Assembly: GCF_022869865.1 (NCBI RefSeq)
Contig: NZ_CP094984.1
Span: 558,001-622,000 of the forward strand
Direction of reading: 5' to 3'
DNA length: 64,000 bases
From: Arthrobacter zhangbolii
GTDB taxonomy: Bacteria > Actinomycetota > Actinomycetes > Actinomycetales > Micrococcaceae
The translations under genes and the position numbers were made by a program. The number at the start of each line of letters is the position of its first letter. Positions within the stretch are counted from its first letter, which is position 1. Of the stretch, positions 1 through 8,159 are shown in pieces. The notes below the pieces were generated by a model. The model worked only from the letters and a program-made list of their open reading frames with translations, made no database searches and had not been told where the DNA came from.

Positions 1-264
1 GGGCGGCGGGTGCCGGTAAGCCCCGGTGGGGGCGGGCACTGCGTTTTAACGATATCGGCGTTGGAGGGGTTCGGCATCCGCCGCCTGCACCAACCCTGTG
101 CGCTTCCGCCGGAGGATTTGCCTAGCCGGAAACCGGTCCTTATCCTTTGCGCGGCAGGCAGCGCAAATCCCGCCGTCTATGTTTCCCGGCACTACGGACC
201 GGATGTGATCCGCACCTCATTTCCCCTGTAGCGTGGAAGGCCCGTTACACCTCAAAGGAGAGAC
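1..264. other. Left-edge non-coding stretch upstream of acyl-CoA synthetase
   Basis: I see no convincing coding region here. Short open frames exist on both strands, but their composition is that of shadows. The last bases (AAAGGAGAGAC directly before the ATG) are a strong ribosome binding site for the gene at 265. Whether the left part is the end of an upstream transcript cannot be told from this window. Confidence 0.5.
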
Positions 265-1887
265 ATGACCGGTCTGGATACCGCTTTGACCCCGCTTCGC
301 TTTCTGGAACGTGCTGCCTCGGTACATCCGGACAAGCCGGCCGTGATCGACGGCGAGCGGCGGCTGACGTACCGGGAATTCGCTGCGGCGGTCACCCGGG
401 CTGCCCATGCACTGCGTGCCTCCGGCCTGACCGAGGGGGCCCGCGCCGCGTTCCTCGGAACCAACTCGGCGGAGCTGCTTATTGCCCACTACGCGGTGCC
501 GCTGGCCGGCGGCGTCCTGGTGCCCCTGAACACCCGGCTGTCCCCGCCGGAAGTGGCGTATATCTGCAACCACTCCGGGGCCACCCTGCTCTTCGGCGAT
601 CCCGATCTGCTCCGCGGACTGGGTTCCCTGGCCGCTCCGGAACTGGAAACCGTCACCGAAGTCATCGCGGTGCCCCTGCAGGACGGCAGCGAGGAGACAG
701 TGGAGGGCACGACGTCGTACGCCACATTTGCGGCACGCGGCACCGACACGCCGCTGCCGTGGGAGGTCGAGGACGAAAACACGGTGATCAGCCTGAACTA
801 CACCTCCGGCACCACCGGCCGGCCCAAGGGCGTGATGTACACGCACCGCGGCGCCTACCTGAACTCACTCGGCGAGGTGCACCACCAGGGCTTCGACGCG
901 GACACCACCTACCTGTGGACGCTGCCGATGTTCCACTGCAACGGCTGGTGCACCACGTGGGCGCTGACCGCCGCCTCCGGCACACACGTCTGCCTGCGCG
1001 CCGTCCGGGGCCCGGAAATCTGGCGGCTGATCGACACCCACGGCATCGACCACCTGGCCGGAGCCCCCACCGTGCTGTCCGCCATCGCCACCGCGGAGGA
1101 AGCACACGTGCTGGAGCATCCCCTGACCATCGTCACGGCCGGCGCCCCGCCCAGCCCCACCGTCATCAACAAGATCCACCAGCTGCAGGCAACCGTGGTG
1201 CATGTGTACGGGCTCACCGAATCCTACGGACCATATGCTGTCTGCGAGCCGCAGGCGGCGTGGGCGGACCTGGACGCCGACGCACTGGCGAAGAAGATGG
1301 CACGGCAGGGCGTGGGAATGCTGACCTCCGAGCGGCTGCGCGTGGTCAAGGACGCAACCGGTGCCGACGGCGAGCTGGCGGACGTGGCGGGCGACGGCGT
1401 CGAAATGGGCGAGATAGTTATGCGCGGCAACTGCGTGATGGCCGGGTACTACCGGGACGAGGCGGGAACAGCTGATGCATTCCGCGGCGGCTGGTTCCAC
1501 ACCGGCGACCTGGGCGTGATGCACCCGGACGGCTACGTGCAGCTGCTGGACCGTTCCAAGGACGTGGTGGTCTCCGGCGGCGAGAACATTTCCACCATCG
1601 AGGTGGAGCAGGCACTGGCCAGCCACCCCGCCGTCGCCGACGTTGCCGTGATCGGCGTGCCGGACGAGCGCTGGGGTGAGCGGCCCAAGGCGTTTGTGGT
1701 GCTCACCCCCGGGACCGAGGTCACCGGCGAGGACCTGCTGGCCCACGTGAAATCCCAGATTGCCAGTTATAAGGCACCGCGGTCGGTGGAGTTCATTCTG
1801 GAGCTGCCCAAAACCTCGACCGGGAAGATCCGCAAGAACGAGCTGCGCTCGCAGGAATGGGAGGGCCTGGAAGCCCGGATCAACTGA
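265..1887 (+). CDS. AMP-dependent acyl-CoA synthetase (fatty-acid-CoA ligase family)
   Basis: This is a 540-residue ANL-superfamily enzyme. It should activate a carboxylic acid with ATP to an acyl-adenylate and transfer it to CoA in the cytoplasm. The P-loop-like motif YTSGTTGRPKG lies at residues 179-189. The hinge and C-terminal subdomain signature (GWFHTGDLG, then DRSKDVVVSGGENIS) begins near residue 409. The catalytic lysine of the STGKIRK motif is K521. Length is normal for medium- or long-chain acyl-CoA ligases of the FadD/AlkK type. The start is chosen on the strong AAAGGAG site six to eight bases upstream. The substrate (medium-chain, long-chain or other acid) cannot be read from the sequence. 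The gene appears monocistronic; the next gene begins 45 nt later, apparently with its own promoter. Confidence 0.93.
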   Translation: MTGLDTALTPLRFLERAASVHPDKPAVIDGERRLTYREFAAAVTRAAHALRASGLTEGARAAFLGTNSAELLIAHYAVPLAGGVLVPLNTRLSPPEVAYICNHSGATLLFGDPDLLRGLGSLAAPELETVTEVIAVPLQDGSEETVEGTTSYATFAARGTDTPLPWEVEDENTVISLNYTSGTTGRPKGVMYTHRGAYLNSLGEVHHQGFDADTTYLWTLPMFHCNGWCTTWALTAASGTHVCLRAVRGPEIWRLIDTHGIDHLAGAPTVLSAIATAEEAHVLEHPLTIVTAGAPPSPTVINKIHQLQATVVHVYGLTESYGPYAVCEPQAAWADLDADALAKKMARQGVGMLTSERLRVVKDATGADGELADVAGDGVEMGEIVMRGNCVMAGYYRDEAGTADAFRGGWFHTGDLGVMHPDGYVQLLDRSKDVVVSGGENISTIEVEQALASHPAVADVAVIGVPDERWGERPKAFVVLTPGTEVTGEDLLAHVKSQIASYKAPRSVEFILELPKTSTGKIRKNELRSQEWEGLEARIN

Positions 1888-1920
1888 TACCCCGGCCTTG
1901 CCGGAGGCGACCGTGCGTTC

Positions 1921-1926
1921 TAGCTT
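1921..1926 (+). promoter_or_regulatory. Putative leaderless -10 element
   Basis: TAGCTT (pattern TANNNT) ends six bases before the ATG at 1933, and no Shine-Dalgarno sequence is present there. This spacing would place transcription initiation at or next to the start codon, as in the many leaderless actinobacterial mRNAs. The -35 region is unclear. Confidence 0.4.
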
Positions 1927-1932
1927 GTAGCC

Positions 1933-3057
1933 ATGCAGCCTCCTTCCGAACGCGCGGTCGCCGCCCCGGGGAACACCCCGTTGGCACAGGCCCGTACCGG
2001 CGGGCCTTCCGGCAGCCCTGAAGACGGTGCCTCCGGGAGGCGCTTCGACGGGGAGACGGATCATCTGCGGATCTGGCGGTCGGAGGACTTCCGGGAGCAG
2101 GCACTCCACTGGATCGCGGTCCAGCTCGCCGGCGGGCACACTCCCGTCCCTGTCCACGGCCCGCTGAGCCTGCACCGGGTCCGCTTCTGGTCCGCGGTCT
2201 TCACAGTGGAGACCGGACGCGGGCGCCTGTGGTTCAAGGCGGCCAACCCCGGACAGGCATTCGAAGCGGCACTGCTGCAGGAACTGGCCAGACTGGTGCC
2301 CGGGCACGTCATCTCCCCGGTGGCGGTGGACACCGTCCGCGGCTGGCTGCTGCTACCCGACGGCGGAACCGTCCTTGCAGGGGAGGGGGAAACCACCGCA
2401 GCTCAGTGGCGGGGCCTGCTGGAGCAGACCGCCCGGATGCAGGCAGACCTGGCACCACACGGGGAGGAACTCCAACTGGCCGGGTTGCCGGTGCTGCGCG
2501 CGGACCAGGCGGAGCACTATGCCGCCGGGATGATCGAGGACCTTGCCATGCTGCCGGCATCCCACCCCCAGCATCTCTCTGCGGCGCAGGCCTGCCTGCT
2601 GGAGGCCGGCCTGAGCTCCGCCGCGGGTGCCTTCAGGGCATTGGACGAATCCGGGATTCCCCACTCACTGCAGCCCAACGACGTCACTTTGCGAAACGCC
2701 TTCCGTGCCCGCAACGGTGCCGGCCTGCGGCTGTTCGATTTTGGGGACGCCTTCTGGTCCCACCCCTTTGCAGCACTGCAGCTGCCGCTTCGGATGGCCG
2801 CCGGGAGCTGGCCGGATCCTGTGCCGCCCGACGACGCCGTCGTCCAGCGTATGCGCAGGTCCTACCTCAGCCAATGGCATGTAGTGGAAGGCGACATCCG
2901 GCGTGTGCTGGAGGGAGCTGACCGGCTGGCAAGCCTGCACCGCTGCGAATCCTGGCGGCGGCTGCTGGCCTGCACTCATCCGGAGGCACTGGGCACCCGG
3001 ACACCGCGGCTGGCCGACTGGCTGGCGGACGCGCTCCGGCCCGCCAGCCAGTCCTGA
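1933..3057 (+). CDS. Phosphotransferase-fold protein (APH/kinase-like), degenerate active site
   Basis: A 374-residue protein with a low-complexity N-terminus (about 45 residues) followed by an aminoglycoside-phosphotransferase-like domain. The catalytic-loop equivalent reads HSLQPNDVTLRN (residues about 243-254), and the metal-binding DFG equivalent reads LRLFDFGDAFW about 15 residues later. In canonical APH enzymes the loop begins H-G-D; here the Asp position is Leu, with N-D two residues on, so activity may be altered or absent. Leaderless expression is suggested by TAGCTT six bases upstream of the ATG. It is followed convergently by a small gene 11 nt away. Substrate is unknown; I would not call it a resistance gene. 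Confidence 0.6.
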   Translation: MQPPSERAVAAPGNTPLAQARTGGPSGSPEDGASGRRFDGETDHLRIWRSEDFREQALHWIAVQLAGGHTPVPVHGPLSLHRVRFWSAVFTVETGRGRLWFKAANPGQAFEAALLQELARLVPGHVISPVAVDTVRGWLLLPDGGTVLAGEGETTAAQWRGLLEQTARMQADLAPHGEELQLAGLPVLRADQAEHYAAGMIEDLAMLPASHPQHLSAAQACLLEAGLSSAAGAFRALDESGIPHSLQPNDVTLRNAFRARNGAGLRLFDFGDAFWSHPFAALQLPLRMAAGSWPDPVPPDDAVVQRMRRSYLSQWHVVEGDIRRVLEGADRLASLHRCESWRRLLACTHPEALGTRTPRLADWLADALRPASQS

Positions 3058-3068
3058 GGAAGCAAGCC

Positions 3069-3320
3069 CTACCAGCGCACCTTGCGCTCGCGGGGACCCT
3101 GCCTACCGGTTGACTGGGTGGGTTTATGCCCCTTGCCCAGGCTCTGCCACCCCGGAAGCGCCGACTCGGCGGCGCCTCCGGCGGCCGGCAGGGCCTGCCC
3201 CGCGTCGTGGAGGCGCGCCTTCGCCGACGGGGCCAGATGGATTTCCAGTCCCGGTGCCGGCTGCCGGACGGGTTGGACGGTTGGTTCGCTGCCTAACAGT
3301 TTCTTTTTGGGTGCACGCAT
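3069..3320 (-). CDS. Small basic protein, function unknown
   Basis: The predicted product is 83 residues, basic, begins MRAPKKKLLGSEP and ends RERKVRW. The start is chosen because CAGGAG lies eight bases upstream of this ATG; a further upstream ATG in frame (ending at 3392) lacks such a site. The sequence is proline- and alanine-rich with no membrane segment, and charged at both ends, compatible with a nucleic-acid-associated or disordered protein. It is convergent with the phosphotransferase-fold gene. I do not recognise the family; coding status rests on codon pattern and the ribosome binding site. Confidence 0.55.
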   Translation of the reverse strand: MRAPKKKLLGSEPTVQPVRQPAPGLEIHLAPSAKARLHDAGQALPAAGGAAESALPGWQSLGKGHKPTQSTGRQGPRERKVRW

Positions 3321-3599
3321 GGCTTCACTCCTGTAACTGGCGCTGCCGACGCCGGCACGGGCCCTTCCGGGCAGGCCGCTATCACGGGCCATAAACGGGG
3401 AATTGCAGACGGAAGGACTCGGAGGCCGTGCCTCAACAAGCGGTGGATGGTTGTCTGCGAAGGTTCGAGAGGGCGCGTGCGCTCGCTACTCGAAAATCAG
3501 GATCTCCATGCCGGGAACCCTAGCACCGGGGCGGACCTGCGGATAGCCCTTTTCTGAAAGCGGGAGGGGGTGCGCATCCTGTCCTCAGAGCCGGGCACG

Positions 3600-3605
3600 T
3601 AGGCT
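3600..3605 (+). promoter_or_regulatory. Putative leaderless -10 element
   Basis: TAGGCT (TANNNT) lies exactly six bases before the GTG start at 3612, the same geometry seen upstream of 1933. There is no usable Shine-Dalgarno sequence before this start. Confidence 0.4.
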
Positions 3606-3611
3606 GGACGG

Positions 3612-4703
3612 GTGATTACCCCTATTGCCCGGGACCGCAGCTGGTCCGAGGCCGCCATCCGCCGGATCGAAGCCGAAGCGGCCCGTTCCGCGGACACCCA
3701 CCTGTTCCAGATCCCGGTGCCGGCAGGCTGGGCGGTCAAGGTCTATCTCAAGGACGAGTCCACCCACCGCACCGGCAGCCTCAAGCACCGCTTGGCCCGG
3801 TCCCTGTTCCTGTTTGGGCTGGTCAACGGGTGGATCACCGAGGGCACCACCGTGGTGGAAGCCTCCAGCGGATCCACTGCAGTCTCGGAGGCGTATTTCG
3901 CGCAGCTGCTGGGCCTGCCGTTTATCGCCGTGATGACCCGGACCACCAGCGCCGAAAAAGTAGCCCTGATCCAGCAGCACGGCGGTACCTGCCACTTCGT
4001 GGATGATCCGTCCGAGGTGTACGCCGCAGCGGAGGACATCGCCCGGCGGACCGGCGGCCACTACATGGACCAGTTCACCTACGCGGAGCGGGCCACGGAC
4101 TGGCGCGGGAACAACAACATTGCCGAATCGATCTTCAACCAGATGTCCCTGGAAGAGCACCCGCTGCCGGAATGGATAGTCGTGGGCGCCGGCACCGGCG
4201 GAACCAGTGCGACCCTGGGACGCTATATCCGCTATCACCGCCATCCCACCCGGCTGGCGGTTGTGGACCCGGAGAACTCCGCGTTTCTTCCCGCCTGGCA
4301 GAACCCGGCAGCACCCGCCGCCGGCGGGCCGTCCCGGATCGAGGGCATCGGCCGGCCCCGGCCGGAGCCGAGCTTCATCCCCGCCGTGATCGACCATATG
4401 ATCCAGGTTCCGGATTCCGCGTCCGTGGCCGCGGCCCAACACCTGCGGCGGACCGCCGGGCTGCATGCCGGCCCGTCCACGGGAACCAATCTTTGGGGTG
4501 TCTGGCAGCTTGCCGCGGCCATGGAGGCCGAGGGCCGGGCCGGCAGCATCGTCTCGCTGATGTGCGACTCCGGTGACCGGTATGCCGCCTCATACGGCGA
4601 CGGCGCCTGGCTGGCTGCCCGCGGCCTGGATCCCGCTCCGGCCACCGCCGTCCTGGAGGAACTGTTCAGGACGGGGCGGTGGCCCGCGGGAAACCCGGCC
4701 TAA
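3612..4703 (+). CDS. PLP-dependent cysteine synthase-family lyase (Cds1-like)
   Basis: A 363-residue fold-type II PLP enzyme. The Schiff-base lysine is K58 in [10 protein letters not shown]; the substrate/phosphate loop is EASSGSTA near residue 80; the glycine-rich cofactor loop is [14 protein letters not shown] near residue 195. These mark the cysteine synthase / cystathionine beta-synthase family. The sequence resembles the mycobacterial cysteine desulfhydrase Cds1 (Rv3684) more than CysK, so a cysteine-degrading, sulfide-releasing role is a reasonable inference, not proven. The GTG start fits the leaderless -10 six bases upstream. The last four bases overlap the 3' end of the convergent GNAT gene. 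Confidence 0.8.
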   Translation: MITPIARDRSWSEAAIRRIEAEAARSADTHLFQIPVPAGWAVKVYLKDESTHRTGSLKHRLARSLFLFGLVNGWITEGTTVVEASSGSTAVSEAYFAQLLGLPFIAVMTRTTSAEKVALIQQHGGTCHFVDDPSEVYAAAEDIARRTGGHYMDQFTYAERATDWRGNNNIAESIFNQMSLEEHPLPEWIVVGAGTGGTSATLGRYIRYHRHPTRLAVVDPENSAFLPAWQNPAAPAAGGPSRIEGIGRPRPEPSFIPAVIDHMIQVPDSASVAAAQHLRRTAGLHAGPSTGTNLWGVWQLAAAMEAEGRAGSIVSLMCDSGDRYAASYGDGAWLAARGLDPAPATAVLEELFRTGRWPAGNPA

Positions 4704-5194
4704 GGCGCCTGTGCCAGGAAACGCTTGAACCCGATGTGCGATGCCTCGAAGCCCAGGCGTGCGTAGAAACGGTGGGCGGAGTCCCGGCGCTTGTTGGAGG
4801 TGAGTTGGGCCAGGCCGGCACCGTTGCGCCGGCCTTCGCCGACGGCCCAGTCCATCAGTGCCGTGCCCAGGCCGCGCGAGCGAAGATCCGCACGGATGTG
4901 GACAGCTTCGATCTGCAGCCGGGTGGTTCCGCCGGCGGCCAGGCAGGGGATCAGCGTCAGCTGCAGGGTGCCGGCGAACCGGCCGTCTGCATCCTCAACC
5001 GCGGCCAAAAAATGGGCGGGATCAGCGGCTATAGCGGCGTAGGCCTGCAGATAGGGTTCCAAACGGTGCTCGCCGGTCCCGGCCGGTCCAAGGCCGTCTG
5101 CCTCCAGCAGTTCCACTATCAGCGGCACGTCAGCCCGTACCGCCGGGCGCACCGTGAATGCCCCGTTGAGCAATGAGGTCTCCCTGATGTCCAT
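4700..5194 (-). CDS. GNAT family N-acetyltransferase
   Basis: A 164-residue GNAT-fold protein. The acetyl-CoA pyrophosphate-binding signature is [14 protein letters not shown], around residues 105-118, preceded by the beta-strand [12 protein letters not shown]. The C-terminal [11 protein letters not shown] matches the usual last helix-strand of GNATs. I place the start at [11 protein letters not shown] (5194) because the fold begins just after it; an in-frame ATG at 5218 would add eight residues. The substrate is unknown. The gene is convergent with the Cds1-like gene and overlaps it by four bases. Confidence 0.85.
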   Translation of the reverse strand: MDIRETSLLNGAFTVRPAVRADVPLIVELLEADGLGPAGTGEHRLEPYLQAYAAIAADPAHFLAAVEDADGRFAGTLQLTLIPCLAAGGTTRLQIEAVHIRADLRSRGLGTALMDWAVGEGRRNGAGLAQLTSNKRRDSAHRFYARLGFEASHIGFKRFLAQAP

Positions 5195-5313
5195 GCCCGC
5201 AGTCTTGCACACCGGCATCCGCCAAACGGTCCCGCTCCATTGACCCGGCCAGCCGGAGCCGGGCAGGGTTAATGGACCACCGGACCCGCGCCGTACGCCG
5301 TCAGGAGCCGTTT

Positions 5314-6306
5314 ATGCTTCGCATCCTCTCCATTGATGGCGGCGGCATTCGCGGCATCATCCCCCTGACCTGGCTGATGGCGCTGGAAGAGCAGACCGGC
5401 CAGCGCACAGCGGAACTGTTCGATCTGGTGGTGGGAACCTCAGCCGGCGGCATGGCGGCCCTGGCGCTGGTATCCCCGCAGCACAACGGGCACGGCTACA
5501 GTGCCGAGGAGGTGCGCCGGTTGAACCTGGACAGTGCCTCGCAGGTTTTTCCCCGGTCCCCCGGACACCCCGCGCATGCCGCTGCCCCTGTCGGGGCACC
5601 AAGGTATTCCGCGGAGCCGCTGAAGCATTACCTGGACGAGGCACTGGGCGATCTTCCGCTTTCCGCTGCGGTCCGCCCGGTGGCGGTGACCACCTGCGAC
5701 CTGGCGCATACCGAGGCGCTGCACTTCGCCGGTGGCGGCCTGGAACCCTCCGTCCTGGGGGATGCACCGATGGCGCTGGCAGCACAGGCGACGGCGTCGC
5801 TGCCCCGGTATTTCCCGGCCGTACCGTTTACGGACACCGAGGGCACCGCTAGGCAGCTGGTGGACGGCGGGCTGGCCGCCGATGATCCGGCGTTGCTGGG
5901 ATACTCCCTCGGCACGGTACTGCCTGAGGCGGTGGACGGGGTACTGATGGTCTCGCTGGGGACCGGAACCAGTGCCGGAAACCGGAACGCGGGGCTGCGG
6001 CTGGGAGCTGAACAAACCCAGCAGACGCCGGAACTGCAGGTATTGGAGAAGGACCTCTCCATGGTGCTCAGCGGCCCCGGGCAGGTGGCACGCGATTGCC
6101 TTGAGCTCATCCTGGGAGACAGGTACGTGCGGATCCAGACGGAGCTGTTGCCGGACGCGAGCCACGATTCGGATAACGCAGATGAAGAGAACCTGCAGCG
6201 GCTGATCGCCACGGCAGAACGCATGGTCCGTGAAACCGCTGCGGACCTGGACCGGCTGGCCCGGCTGCTTCCGCAGGGGCCGGGACCTTGGCTGGCAGGG
6301 GAATGA
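5314..6306 (+). CDS. Patatin-like phospholipase
   Basis: A 330-residue patatin-family acyl hydrolase. The oxyanion hole motif DGGGIRG is at residues 8-14, the nucleophile elbow GTSAGG puts the catalytic serine at about S43, and the dyad aspartate is in VDGG near residue 184. No signal peptide or membrane segment is seen, so it probably acts on lipids at the inner face of the membrane or in the cytoplasm. The start is placed at 5314 because AGGAG precedes it by eight bases; an in-frame ATG at 5272 lacks a site. It is flanked by a divergent GNAT gene and a coiled-coil gene 79 nt downstream. Confidence 0.88.
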   Translation: MLRILSIDGGGIRGIIPLTWLMALEEQTGQRTAELFDLVVGTSAGGMAALALVSPQHNGHGYSAEEVRRLNLDSASQVFPRSPGHPAHAAAPVGAPRYSAEPLKHYLDEALGDLPLSAAVRPVAVTTCDLAHTEALHFAGGGLEPSVLGDAPMALAAQATASLPRYFPAVPFTDTEGTARQLVDGGLAADDPALLGYSLGTVLPEAVDGVLMVSLGTGTSAGNRNAGLRLGAEQTQQTPELQVLEKDLSMVLSGPGQVARDCLELILGDRYVRIQTELLPDASHDSDNADEENLQRLIATAERMVRETAADLDRLARLLPQGPGPWLAGE

Positions 6307-6385
6307 GGGGAAGAATGGCGGGAAAGCGTTTTTGTGCCGTTCCGGACGGTCCGGGCTTCCCTGCCGGGCATAAACCGGGACCATC

Positions 6386-6982
6386 ATGGAGGTAGCTGTG
6401 GGCAGGAACCTCAAGCGAATCCGCCGAATTGCGCAGGCGCAGTTCGGTCATCCCGGCACGGGAGACAATTTCACCCAGACGTGTGCCCGGCTTGATGCAG
6501 CCATTTCCGCCACCGCCGCCAGCCAGAGCATGCTCAGGAACCAGACCCGGGCGGCCTGGGAAGTGCTGCGGCATTACAGTGCCGTTACCCGCTCCTATGA
6601 AACACGGCTGCGGTGCCTGGAAGAGGTCATCGCCGAAGAACGGCTCGACGCCGGGGAAACCGTCAGCCTTGCCCAAACCGCGCGCCGGATGCACGATCTT
6701 GCGGCCCGCATCGAAGCCACGGCACGCCAGCACTTTGACGTTGTCCGTGCCAAGGAATCCCGTGTGGAGGATTTGATGCACAAACTGACAAGTTCCAAAT
6801 CCCAGCTAAAACTGGCCCAGACAGCCCAGAGCCATCGAAACCGTCTGCGCACCCTGGAAACCGCCGTTGGGCAGGACCAGATAATCCATAGCAGGGATGT
6901 CTACGACCATGAGCTCAGGGCGGCGTCCCGGCTCGCCCGCGAAGCCGAAGCGCTCGCCGGGCTGAAAGGCGGCTGGTCCTGA
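6386..6982 (+). CDS. Coiled-coil protein of unknown function
   Basis: A 198-residue, strongly helical, charged protein. Heptad-like stretches run over most of its length (for example residues 70-180), with no transmembrane segment and no cysteine-rich site. The start is an ATG followed by VAVGRNLKRIRR, giving a basic N-terminus. Its stop codon overlaps the next start (TGATG), so the two genes are almost certainly translationally coupled. The overall look, a basic amphipathic N-terminus followed by a long coiled coil, recalls PspA/IM30-type membrane-associated proteins, but I see no specific signature and leave function open. Confidence 0.65.
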   Translation: MEVAVGRNLKRIRRIAQAQFGHPGTGDNFTQTCARLDAAISATAASQSMLRNQTRAAWEVLRHYSAVTRSYETRLRCLEEVIAEERLDAGETVSLAQTARRMHDLAARIEATARQHFDVVRAKESRVEDLMHKLTSSKSQLKLAQTAQSHRNRLRTLETAVGQDQIIHSRDVYDHELRAASRLAREAEALAGLKGGWS

Positions 6983-7521
6983 TGTCGGCACAGATCAACC
7001 CGGTACTTATTGCCCTTCCCCTGAGTCCCCGGCGGACCCACTCGGTTCGAACGCTGGTTGGGCTGAGCATGGCAGCGGTGCTCTTCCTTTTCCTGGGCGG
7101 CGGCGACCTCGTGACCGTCCTCATCGGGATGGGATTCGCCGTCCATCCGGTGCAGGCCGCGGTGGACCGGCTGGTCCGCTGGCCGCGCCAGGACCGGACG
7201 GATGCCCAGGCCCTCACCGGGGTGGTCCGGGAATACTTCTACAACGCCCCGGAAGTGGACGCCAGGAGTGTCCGTGATCTGGTGCGGAAACGGCAGCTGC
7301 AGGTGAACGACGACGGCGGCGGGCAGCTGCGCATCGGCCTCACCGGGCGGCGGCACGCCACCGCATCCGGCAGCCGTCCCGAGGCCCGGCTGTCCTACAA
7401 ATGTGGCGACGTAGGCCTGACGGATTTCGACCGTCTGCTGCAGAACGCGGAGCGGGACCCGCAGGTGCGCCGCGCCACCACCCGGATGCGCCGTCCGGAC
7501 ACGGGCACAGCCGCTGCGTGA
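6982..7521 (+). CDS. Membrane-anchored protein of unknown function
   Basis: A 179-residue product starting one base inside the preceding stop codon. A hydrophobic stretch at about residues 24-48 (TLVGLSMAAVLFLFLGGG and on) forms one long or two short membrane segments; the remaining 130 residues are polar, arginine-rich and predicted cytoplasmic. No family is recognised. The tight coupling to the coiled-coil gene suggests a membrane anchor or receptor for that partner. No independent promoter is apparent. Confidence 0.6.
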   Translation: MSAQINPVLIALPLSPRRTHSVRTLVGLSMAAVLFLFLGGGDLVTVLIGMGFAVHPVQAAVDRLVRWPRQDRTDAQALTGVVREYFYNAPEVDARSVRDLVRKRQLQVNDDGGGQLRIGLTGRRHATASGSRPEARLSYKCGDVGLTDFDRLLQNAERDPQVRRATTRMRRPDTGTAAA

Positions 7522-7595
7522 CCCGGGTGCTCTGCGGACACTGATGTGATGCACGCCCGGCAACGGACGGGCTCCGGGGCTGGGATCATGGAGGT

Positions 7596-8018
7596 ATGCG
7601 AAAACTCAGCCTTCAGGAAGCCACCCGCCTTGCCGAACAGACCGCCGGGGTAGCCGAAGGCCACATCCCCTACGGCTCCGGGCTGGGAGCCCCTGCCTCC
7701 TTCACTCTGGCCTGGCTGCTGCAGGAAGCCGGAGTGGAGGAGATCCGCGTTGCCAGCGGAAGTTCCGGTATGGGGGATCACTTCTGGGTGGAAACGGACC
7801 AATGGCGGATCGATCCGACGCTCCGGCAGTTCGCCCATCTGAACAGCCGTCCGCTGGTGGAACCGGTGTCCGAGCCCGGAGGATTCCCGGCCGATAAGTA
7901 CCATGCCATTCCCCGTTCCCGCCAGGAAGCTGTCCGCGAGGTGTCCTACGGATTCCGCAATGCGGCAGAAACCGAACAGTTTGTCCGCGAAATGGAGGCG
8001 GCAATCCGCCTGCAGTGA
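7596..8018 (+). CDS. Small transglutaminase-like fold protein lacking the cysteine
   Basis: A 140-residue protein. The block GSGLGAPASFTLAWLLQ, then 20-odd residues, then GDHFWVETDQWRIDPT follows the order of the transglutaminase-like core (nucleophile helix, then His in H-x-W-V-E, then Asp in DPT). The Cys position, however, is filled by small residues, and the protein has no cysteine at all. It may therefore be a non-catalytic member or an unrelated protein; I treat the link as tentative. GGAGG lies directly against the ATG, too close for a normal ribosome binding site, and GATCAT six bases upstream resembles a leaderless -10. Confidence 0.6.
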   Translation: MRKLSLQEATRLAEQTAGVAEGHIPYGSGLGAPASFTLAWLLQEAGVEEIRVASGSSGMGDHFWVETDQWRIDPTLRQFAHLNSRPLVEPVSEPGGFPADKYHAIPRSRQEAVREVSYGFRNAAETEQFVREMEAAIRLQ

Positions 8019-8159
8019 CGGGCCGTCGTCGCACACCCGTAGAGCTATCCGCGGCCGTGTACTAGCCTCGGGCAGACCGGCAGGCACACGGCTCGGGCTG
8101 CGTCCTGCCGTAGCCTCGGGGTCCTCTCGCGCCGAGCGGGAATGAAAGGGCGTACCGCG

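Noticed and set aside
865-2307. 480-codon open frame on the minus strand
   Set aside because: It is antisense to the acyl-CoA synthetase and the phosphotransferase-fold gene, with no motif and unusual His/Gln/Gly composition.
5272-5313. Longer start of the patatin gene
   Set aside because: The upstream ATG lacks a ribosome binding site, whereas AGGAG is correctly placed before ATG 5314, directly before the DGGGIRG domain.
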